DNA of 14,367 bases from Ilumatobacteraceae bacterium (lineage in GTDB: Bacteria > Actinomycetota > Acidimicrobiia > Acidimicrobiales > Ilumatobacteraceae): the NCBI GenBank assembly GCA_007122945.1, contig SKSP01000111.1, positions 1 to 14,367 of the forward strand, in the 5' to 3' direction. Under the pieces are notes generated by a model. It saw only the letters and a list, made by a program, of their open reading frames with translations, was not told the origin of the DNA and ran no database searches. Positions within the stretch are counted from its first letter, which is position 1, and every line of letters begins with the position of its first letter. A program made the position numbers and the translations under genes. Shown one piece after another: positions 1 to 7,100 of this stretch.

Positions 1-21
1 GTCCCTGACATGTGCGCTCAT
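1..21 (-). CDS. Start of a gene leaving the left edge (first 7 codons only)
   Basis: A minus-strand ATG at 21-19 opens a frame (MSAHVRD...) that runs off the window. It is preceded by two GGAGG ribosome-binding sequences (complement of 29-33 and 35-39). The nearer one lies 7 nt from the ATG, which is strong evidence for a translation start. Only seven residues are visible, so no function can be given. The gene is divergent from the kinase operon that begins at 600, and the two probably share the intervening regulatory region. Confidence 0.5.
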
Positions 22-28
22 CGCGTCA

Positions 29-39
29 CCTCCACCTCC
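29..39 (-). promoter_or_regulatory. Ribosome binding site of the left-edge gene
   Basis: On the minus strand GGAGGTGGAGG is followed 7 nt later by ATG. This duplicated Shine-Dalgarno sequence is the main reason for calling a gene start at 21. Confidence 0.55.
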
Positions 40-72
40 GAGCGTCGACCCCCAGCCGACGCCTCGACGATG

Positions 73-78
73 AGAATA
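73..78 (-). promoter_or_regulatory. Possible -10 box for the left-edge gene
   Basis: The minus strand reads TATTCT here, about 50 nt upstream of the ATG at 21. A weak TGTACA lies about 18 nt further upstream as a possible -35. The surrounding stretch (about 95-140) is the most AT-rich part of the intergenic region. This is a sequence-match guess only. Confidence 0.25.
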
Positions 79-117
79 CCGCAGCGACCGGCCCTTTGTA
101 CACCCTTTCGACATGTT

Positions 118-136
118 TTCGTAACCACTTCGTAAC
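118..136. promoter_or_regulatory. Paired TTCGTAAC direct repeat, possible OmpR-family regulator site
   Basis: TTCGTAAC occurs at 118-125 and again at 129-136, exactly 11 bp apart (one helical turn), giving GTAAC-n6-GTAAC. Tandem half-sites with this period are typical of OmpR/PhoB-family response regulators; in actinobacteria GlnR and MtrA bind sites of this general form. The pair sits about 40 bp upstream of the candidate -10 of the leftward gene, where an activator would be expected. Which regulator binds, if any, cannot be told from sequence alone. Confidence 0.35.
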
Positions 137-412
137 ATTAGACGCCGGCGGGTCGCTGATCGGCGACTGGTGCACGTTCGCGTCGGGCGGTCACGATCAC
201 CGATCGCCAACGGCGGTGCACCGTCCTCGTTCTCGTTCCCGTTCTCCGTCTCGTTGCCGGCCTCGTCGGTCTGGGCCACGAATCGTGCGCCCTCTCGGTC
301 GCCGGACCGGGGCTCGGTCGCCTCGACCGTGCCGACCGTCGCCGAGAACAACGCCGCACCAGCGAACACGGCGGCGAGGCGGTGAGGGGTGCGATGCCTT
401 GCGAACTCCTCC

Positions 413-438
413 TCGTCGTGGAATGTCGTCGTGGAATG
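413..438. repeat. Perfect 13-bp tandem duplication
   Basis: TCGTCGTGGAATG occurs twice head to tail (413-425 and 426-438). Its length is not a multiple of three, so it would shift any reading frame that crossed it, which supports this stretch being non-coding or a decayed gene. Confidence 0.8.
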
Positions 439-585
439 ACCTCGCGTTGGAACTCGGTGGCCTACCCGAACGGCGCACTGGCTACACACCGGATTTCGAA
501 GCAGGTGAGCGACCAGGGAAGCATCACACGGGCGCGATGCAGCGGTTTCGGCGGGACGGGTCGGGGGAGTGCGTACCGGAGATAT

Positions 586-591
586 GGAAAG
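586..591 (+). promoter_or_regulatory. Ribosome binding site deciding the kinase start
   Basis: GGAAAG lies 8 nt before GTG at 600. The alternative in-frame ATG at 537 has no Shine-Dalgarno sequence, so 600 is preferred although the frame is open far upstream. Confidence 0.5.
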
Positions 592-599
592 ATGGCCCC

Positions 600-2366
600 G
601 TGGCCGATGTCGATCTGAGTGCGTTCGCGGATGTCGCGCCGCTGGGCAGCGGCGGTCTCGGCGATGTCTATCGGGCCACTCGTCGGTCCACGGGCGGCCA
701 CGTCGCCATCAAGGTCTTGCGGGACTGGTCGGACCGTGATGTCGCCTGGCAACGCGCTCAACGTGAGCTCAGCGCTCTCGTCGATCTGCGTGGCCACCCG
801 AACGTCGTCAACGTCGAGGAGGTCATCGACACCGACGGGGTCCTCGCCATCGTCATGGAATACGCACCGGGCGGATCGGTCGGTGACCTCCTCCAGACCA
901 ACGGTGGCACCCTCACCTTTCCCGACACCCTCCTCATCGTCACCCAGACCGCTGCCGCCCTCGCTGCGGCCCACCAGCTCGGCATCATCCACCGCGACAT
1001 CAAGCCCCACAATCTCCTCATCGGCACCTTCGGCCAGGTCAAGGTGTGCGACTTCGGCATCGCCGCGCTCACCCGCTCCGACGATGTCAGCAACCGCACC
1101 AGCTCGTTGTCGTTCCGCTACGCGAGCCCCGAAGAGCTCCGTGGCGAAGCCGAGGTGGGTCCCGCCGCCGATGTCTACTCCCTCGCCGCCACCACCCACC
1201 AACTGCTCACCGGGCGATACCTCCCGACGCCCGACGGCACGGCGGGCTCACTGCCACTCCGCAACTGGAATGCGCCTGACGATCTCCCTGCCGACGTCGA
1301 GATCGATTTCCGTGAACTCATCACACGCAGCGCTGACCGCGATCCTGCTCGCCGCCCCACGGCCGAAGATCTCCACGAGCGGTTCGAAGCTCTCGCGGTC
1401 CGGTTGGGTCCCGCACGAAGCCGTACCCTCCCGCTCGTCGGCCGTGACACCGACGATTCGACGCAGGTGCGGTCGGTGTCGGTCCCCGAGCCCGGCGAGC
1501 CGTCCCCTGCGCCGGCAGTGACGCCCGCAGCGGTGGCAGCAGCAACGCCGGCAGCGTCGGCGCCGGGAGCCGCCGCCGTCGAACCCTCTGCCACGGTTGC
1601 CCGCACCTCGGTCGTACGCGAGGACGAGGAGGTCGATGCAGCGTCGAAGCGTCCTCGCGTGCTCATCGGTGCGCTCGTGGCCGTGCTGGCACTGCTCGTC
1701 GGCGGCGGCACCGCGTTCCAACTCGGCTGGTTCGAAAGCGACCCCGAGGACGCGGCGGCAGGAGCGAGCTCGAACGCGGTCCCGACGGCCACCACGACGC
1801 CGGAACCCGCGACGACACCATCGGCCACCACGCCGCAGGCCACCACGGCGCCGACCACGGCGCCGCCGGTCACGTCTGCACCGGTCACGTCTGCGCCGAG
1901 CACGAGTCCTCCCGTCACCACGGCCCCGGCAACGACCGAACCCGCCACGACCACTCCCCCGACCACCACGCTGCCGGAGCGTTACGACGGCGTGACCTGT
2001 CCCGGTGCCGGCGCCTGCATCGCCATGTCGGCCATCGACATCGTCGATGGTGAGTACATGTTCACGTGGGACCGCGCCTGGAATCCCGACTTCCTCGACG
2101 GTCCGGCCGATCTCTCGTACCACGCACACTTCTTCTGGGACATCTACGACCCGTCGCAGGTCGGAACGGCCTCGGTCGACCAGGCGCCGTGGGAGCTCAC
2201 CTTCGACACGGTGTTCGTGCCCACCGAGGAGATGCGCCTCGCGAACCGGCCTCCCGAGGCGAACGGCATCTGCGTCACGCCCGCCGACGACAACCATGCG
2301 GTGATCGACCCCGCCTATTTCCACTGCGCCTTGGTTCCGCTCGGCGAGACGTGGGCGTCGGACTGA
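600..2366 (+). CDS. Membrane Ser/Thr protein kinase (Hanks type, PknB-like) with extracellular domain
   Basis: This protein transfers phosphate from ATP to Ser/Thr residues and is anchored in the cytoplasmic membrane. Visible motifs are the glycine loop GSGGLG (16-21), the VAIK lysine K38, the catalytic loop HRDIKPHN (131-138), DFG (151-153) and SPE (176-178). The activation loop is Thr/Ser-rich. An Ala/Pro-rich linker (about 285-345) leads to one transmembrane helix (about 354-376). A Thr/Pro-rich extracellular stalk (about 390-458) then leads to a C-terminal domain of about 130 residues with four cysteines (467, 473, 558, 576) that could form two disulfides. There are no PASTA repeats, so the sensor differs from PknB. 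The GTG start at 600 gives 588 aa and is chosen from its RBS and because the kinase fold begins at once. The next gene starts 4 nt after its stop. Kinase identity is certain; the ligand is unknown. Confidence 0.93.
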   Translation: MADVDLSAFADVAPLGSGGLGDVYRATRRSTGGHVAIKVLRDWSDRDVAWQRAQRELSALVDLRGHPNVVNVEEVIDTDGVLAIVMEYAPGGSVGDLLQTNGGTLTFPDTLLIVTQTAAALAAAHQLGIIHRDIKPHNLLIGTFGQVKVCDFGIAALTRSDDVSNRTSSLSFRYASPEELRGEAEVGPAADVYSLAATTHQLLTGRYLPTPDGTAGSLPLRNWNAPDDLPADVEIDFRELITRSADRDPARRPTAEDLHERFEALAVRLGPARSRTLPLVGRDTDDSTQVRSVSVPEPGEPSPAPAVTPAAVAAATPAASAPGAAAVEPSATVARTSVVREDEEVDAASKRPRVLIGALVAVLALLVGGGTAFQLGWFESDPEDAAAGASSNAVPTATTTPEPATTPSATTPQATTAPTTAPPVTSAPVTSAPSTSPPVTTAPATTEPATTTPPTTTLPERYDGVTCPGAGACIAMSAIDIVDGEYMFTWDRAWNPDFLDGPADLSYHAHFFWDIYDPSQVGTASVDQAPWELTFDTVFVPTEEMRLANRPPEANGICVTPADDNHAVIDPAYFHCALVPLGETWASD

Positions 2367-2370
2367 CGGT

Positions 2371-3444
2371 GTGCGGGCCGGCGAGGTGCACCGATCGGGA
2401 GTGATGCGGGCTGATCGTCACGTCGTGATGGGAGCGACAGGGACGGTGATCGCCGCCACCGGCATCGTCGCCCTGATCGACGACGCGCCCGGCTCCCGCG
2501 TTGCCGAGGCGTGGGAGGATGCGCTGTTCGATGTCGAGGGCGGCGACCTCGAAGCCCGGCTGACCGCGCTCCGTTCTGACCTGCCCGGATCGTTCGCTGC
2601 CGTTGCCGCATATGACGACGGCACTGCGATCGTCGTGTGCGGTCATGCCTCCGCCACGATCGCCAGCGGGGCCGACGCGCTCGTGCACCACACCGCCGAG
2701 GACGGGCGGTGGACCCATGCGACGGCTGGGACCGAGGATCGCATCACGTTGACGTTGACCGGCGACGACACCTCCACCGGCCAGTGGTTGACGATCGGAG
2801 TGATCGCCGGAGCCACCGTCGCCGTCGGACAGCTGCACGCGCCGCGACGTCGAGATCGCTCGGTGGTGCAACCCGACGAGCCCATGCCCGCCGAGGGGCT
2901 CGACTTCGGCAACCTCCTCCTTCGCCGGCCCGCTCCGGCCCCAGGGCCACCAACGCTCGCGACCGACGAGCCGCCGACCGACGTACAGCCGACGGCGGCC
3001 ACCACCAGCGCAGACACCGCCGCCCACCGGCGGGCGGACACCGCGGAGTTCACACAGCTGCCAGTGCACACCGAGCAGCCTGGAGTCATCCGGCTCGGTG
3101 ACGGCCGACTGCTCGACCTCGACGCGCCGATCGTGATCGGCCGGCGACCGCCGACGGATCCGGTCGACGGGCAGGTGCCACACGTCGTGACCATCGACGA
3201 CACGATGCTCTCGCGCCACCACGTCTCCCTCCGGTTCGTCGACGGCCAGCTCGTCGTGGTCGACGAGGACTCCACCAACGGCACGACGGTCGCGATGCCG
3301 GGCGCCTCTCCGGCTCGCTGTTCGCCTCGCCGGCCGGTGGTGGTGCCGCTCGGAGCGACGATCGACGTCGGTGGAGTGATCACCGCCACCTACGAAGCCG
3401 GCCCACGCGACGAACGGGTCGACGAAGAGGCCGAGTCGTGCTGA
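2371..3444 (+). CDS. FHA-domain protein, phosphothreonine reader
   Basis: This is a probable cytoplasmic adaptor that binds phosphothreonine peptides, likely products of the kinase just upstream. The C-terminal FHA domain (about 240-345) keeps the key residues: G257-R258, S281-R282-H284 and N303-G304. The N-terminal part (about 13-160) is a globular domain I do not recognise. It is joined by a flexible Ala/Pro/Thr linker (about 165-235). A hydrophobic patch near 138-152 is too weak to call a membrane helix. The start is uncertain: GTG 2371 lies 4 nt after the kinase stop and suggests translational coupling, but ATG 2404 after GGGAG (spacing short) would remove only 11 residues. The 3' end overlaps the next gene by 7 nt, so the pair is co-translated. 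The FHA assignment is firm; the role in secretion is inferred from context. Confidence 0.88.
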   Translation: MRAGEVHRSGVMRADRHVVMGATGTVIAATGIVALIDDAPGSRVAEAWEDALFDVEGGDLEARLTALRSDLPGSFAAVAAYDDGTAIVVCGHASATIASGADALVHHTAEDGRWTHATAGTEDRITLTLTGDDTSTGQWLTIGVIAGATVAVGQLHAPRRRDRSVVQPDEPMPAEGLDFGNLLLRRPAPAPGPPTLATDEPPTDVQPTAATTSADTAAHRRADTAEFTQLPVHTEQPGVIRLGDGRLLDLDAPIVIGRRPPTDPVDGQVPHVVTIDDTMLSRHHVSLRFVDGQLVVVDEDSTNGTTVAMPGASPARCSPRRPVVVPLGATIDVGGVITATYEAGPRDERVDEEAESC

Positions 3445-4142
3445 CCATCGACTTCGCCGGTGAAGCCGTCGAGGTCAATGGGAGCGGGCCGTTCATCATC
3501 GGGCGTGACGGCGACCTCGCGATCGCCGACAACCCGTATCTGCACCGCCGCCTGCTCGAGTTCCGACGCGACCAGCAGATCTGGTGGTTGACGAACATCG
3601 GCACCCAGATCACCGCCACGGTCGACGATCCGGTGAGCGGGCTCCACGCCTGGCTGGGGCCGGGTGCCCGCATGCCGATCGTGACCGGTACGACGTCGAT
3701 CCGGTTCACGGCCGGACCGACCGCCTACGAGCTGCTCGTCACCCTCGACGGCGCGCCGGGTGAGTTCGAGCCGACCGACTCCGGCGACGACGACAACGGC
3801 ACCGAGACGCTCGGCCGGTTGCGCCTCACCGATGACCAACGCCTCATGCTGGTCGTGCTCGGCGAGTCCGCCCTTCGCCACGGCATGGGGGGCATGGCCG
3901 ACATCCCGAGCGCTGCCGCCGGGGCGCAGCGCGTCGGCTGGACCCAGAAGAAGTTCGAGAAGAAGATCGACAACGTGTGCGATCGGCTCGCGAGCGCAGG
4001 CGTGCGGGGACTGAAGGGCGATCTGGGCAACCAGGCGGTGAGCCGCAGGGTCCGCCTCGTCGAGTACGCGGTGTCGACCCGGCTCATCACCACCGACGAT
4101 CTCGCCCTCCTCGACGACCACGACGCCGTGGACGAGTCGTGA
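3438..4142 (+). CDS. Divergent FHA plus winged-helix-like protein
   Basis: This 234-residue protein has two parts. Residues 1-105 resemble an FHA fold (IGR at 21-23, strand WWLTNIGT at 49-56), but the usual S-R-x-H loop is replaced by NPYLHRR (32-38), so canonical phosphothreonine binding may be altered or lost. Residues about 126-216 form a helical winged-helix-like module; WTQKKFEKKIDNVC (168-181) looks like the recognition helix. This two-part family is known next to actinobacterial Ser/Thr kinases, where its function is not established. The GTG start at 3438 overlaps the preceding stop (GTGCTGA), indicating translational coupling. A phosphorylation-responsive DNA-binding or protein-docking role is possible but is inference. 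The gene is almost certainly real; the function is open. Confidence 0.8.
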   Translation: MLTIDFAGEAVEVNGSGPFIIGRDGDLAIADNPYLHRRLLEFRRDQQIWWLTNIGTQITATVDDPVSGLHAWLGPGARMPIVTGTTSIRFTAGPTAYELLVTLDGAPGEFEPTDSGDDDNGTETLGRLRLTDDQRLMLVVLGESALRHGMGGMADIPSAAAGAQRVGWTQKKFEKKIDNVCDRLASAGVRGLKGDLGNQAVSRRVRLVEYAVSTRLITTDDLALLDDHDAVDES

Positions 4143-4185
4143 CGGCTCCCACAGGCCTTCGCGTGCCTCTGATGGACCTGCTGGT

Positions 4186-7100
4186 ATGGGTCTGAAGCTC
4201 TCCATCACCGGGGCGTCGACCGCCAGCGGGACGGTCGACGTCGACATCGACGTGCCGAGTGGCACCACCGTCGGCACGCTCGCCGCCCAGCTCGCGGCGA
4301 GCAGTCCGTATCACGACAGCGACGCGGTCACGCTCGCGGTCCGGCATGGCGCGACGAGTGGCACGCCGGTGGACCCGACGGCCGAGCTCGCGGAAGCGGG
4401 GATCATCTCCGGCTCGAGCGTCGACCTGGTCGCACCGAACTCCGGCTCGGTGTCATCTGCGCCGGAGCCGGCCGCTGCGGTGATGGTCGTCACCGCCGGC
4501 CCCGACGCCGGTGCCCGGTTCCCACTCCGTCGCGGGAGCACGTTCGTGGGCCGGGACCCGTCCTGCGAGATCGTGCTGACCGACGACATGGTGTCGCGGC
4601 GGCATCTCCGGATCGAGGTCGGCGATGTGATCGACGTCGTGGACCTGGGGTCGGTCAACGGCACGATCGTCGACGGCTCGCAGGTGCCGCAGGCGCGGAT
4701 CGGGCCGACCACGGAGATACTGGCGGGTGACACCACGTTCCGCGTCGAGTCCCACGCGGCGCTCGCTCCGGTCTCGAACGGTGCGTTCGTGCGCTCCCCA
4801 CCCGATGGGATCGTGTTCGCTCCCGGCGAGCACGCTGCTCCCCGCGTCCCCGGAGCCCCGAAGCCGGGGCGGATCCCGGTGATCGCGGCGTTCGCACCGC
4901 TCGTGCTCGGTGCCGTCATGTACGTCGTCACCCGGCGCGTCGAATCACTGATCTTCGTCGCACTCAGCCCGGTCATGCTCGTCGGCACGGCGGTCGAGTC
5001 GCGGGTGTCCGGCCGACGACGCTCCCGGCGCACCGCCGAGCAGTTCCGTCGCGAGCTCGCAACGTTCGAAGCGGCCGGCCGGCGGCACCTCGACGACGAG
5101 ACGGCGGCACGGCGGCGGGAGCACCCGCCGCTGAGCGAGCTGGAGGCCGCACTGCACGGCCGGACGCCGACACTGTGGTCGCGACGTCCCGACGGCGAGC
5201 ACTTCGGCGAGATCGCCGTCGGCCGAGGACGACAGCCGGCGCGTACGAGCTTCACGAGCCAGCGCACGGAGGAGGGGAGCGCGGACCTCGTCGGCGAGCT
5301 CGACGCCGCGATGCAATCGCTCACCCACGTCGACCAGGTTCCGGTCGTGGTCGATCTCACCGTCGACGGATCGATCGGGGTGGCCGGACCGAGCGACACC
5401 GCACGCCGCGTCGCCGCGTCGATGGTGACGGCCGCCGCGCTGCTCCACAGCCCTGCCGAGCTCGTCGTCACCCTCGTGTCGTCCGAGTCGGCGGAGCCCG
5501 ACTGGCACTGGCTGACGTGGCTGCCCCATGTCGATGCCCGGTACGCGCCGTTCGACGGTTGCCGCCTCGCGAGCAGCACGGCGGGGGGCTCGGAGCTGCA
5601 TGGTTCACTCACCGTCCTCCTCGAAGCCCGCACCGCAGCAAGCGGGGGTCATCAGCGAGGGCACCACCTGCCGCTGGTGTTGCTCGTCGTCGAGGACGAT
5701 GCGCCGGTCGACCGATCGCTGCTCGTCGACGTGCTCGAGCGCGGTCCAGCGGTCGGCATCCACACGATCTGGGTCGCAGGCGCGGTCGACCGACTCCCCG
5801 CCGGCTGCGGCGCCGTCGTCGACGCCAGCGCGGGGCCCGATGCGTTGGCGCTGCGGATCCGCCGGAGCAAGGATGCGGCCGACGCGATCCGGGCCGACAC
5901 CGTCGGGCCCGTCGATGTCGAACGCATCGCACGGGCGCTGAGTCCGCTGATCGACATCGGCGCGCGCACCCGGGACGACTCCGGGCTGCCCGACATCGTC
6001 CACGGCCCCGATCTGCTGGGCATCCCGCCGGACGCTCCGCCGGAGATGATCCTCGAGCGCTGGTCGCAGACGTCGATCGAAGCGGCCCGCCACCACGACA
6101 CCGGGCTGCGCGCGGCCGTGGGGATCGCGAACGGTGAGCCGTTCGTGCTCGATCTGCGTGCCCACGGTCCCCATGCGCTCGTTGGCGGTACGACCGGTGC
6201 CGGGAAGAGCGAGTTCCTGCAGGCGTGGGTGATGGGCCTCGCGGCGTCGTTCAGCCCGCAGCGCGTCAACTTCTTGTTCGTCGACTACAAGGGAGGGTCG
6301 GCGTTCAGCGAGTGCGTCAAGCTGCCGCACTGCGTCGGACTCGTCACCGATCTCAGCCCGCAACTCGTCGACCGTGCACTCACGTCGTTGCACGCGGAGC
6401 TGCATCGTCGCGAGCAGTTGTTCGGCGCCCTCGACGCCAAGGACATCCACGAGCTCGAACGGCGCGGTGCCGCCGAGACGCCGCCGGCGTTGCTCATCGT
6501 GATCGACGAGTTCGCTGCGCTCGTCCAGGAGGTGCCCGACTTCGTCAACGGCGTCGTCAACGTGGCCCAGCGCGGTCGCTCCCTCGGCCTGCACCTGGTC
6601 CTCGCCACGCAGCGGCCCGCAGGAGTGATCACCGGGAACCTGCGAGCGAACACGAACCTCCGTGTCGCGCTCCGCATGGCCGACGAGTCCGACAGCTCCG
6701 ACGTGATCGATGTCGGGGATGCGGCCTTCATCGACGCCGGCGCTCCCGGGCGTGGGTTCGCGAAGGTGGGTCCCGGGCGGACGTTCGCGTTCCAGTCGGC
6801 CTTCTACGGCGGCTGGTCGACGGCCGCGTCGAACGAGCAGCAGATCGTGGTCCGACCGTTGACGATCGGCATCGCCACCCCCTGGCCCACTCGCCAGGCC
6901 TCCCGCGTGGCGATCGACCAGCCGAACGACCTGGCTCGACTCGTGACGGTCACCCAGCGGGCAGCCCTGGTGGGTCAGCACCCGGCGCCCCGCCGACCGT
7001 GGCTTCCCGAGCTCCCGACCGACCTCGATCTGCGCGAGTCGCCGCTGACGCGATCCGACGCCGAGATCGTGTTCGGTTCGTGTGATCTCCCTGCCCACCA

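Larger units (their letters stand above)
22..599. other. Long intergenic region between divergent genes
   Basis: No convincing complete gene is seen here. The region holds the leftward RBS and possible promoter, the TTCGTAAC pair, a low-complexity stretch (about 224-260), and a perfect 13-bp tandem duplication (413-438). The kinase reading frame stays open upstream to position 12, but the translation of 12-599 is Arg/Pro/Ser-rich and unlike protein. On the minus strand the frame through 369-200 reads like a signal peptide followed by an acidic low-complexity tail, but it has no good start, no stop before the edge, and degenerates below about 200. Confidence 0.4.

Noticed and set aside
12..599. 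N-terminal extension of the kinase reading frame (196 extra codons)
   Set aside because: The translation is Arg/Pro/Ser-rich with no domain pattern and crosses a tandem duplication and promoter-like sequence. GTG 600 has an RBS and is followed at once by the kinase fold.
1175..2324. Minus-strand Val/Gly- or Arg-rich open frames opposite the kinase stalk
   Set aside because: Low-complexity products of reading the Thr/Pro-coding repeats backwards; no independent evidence.
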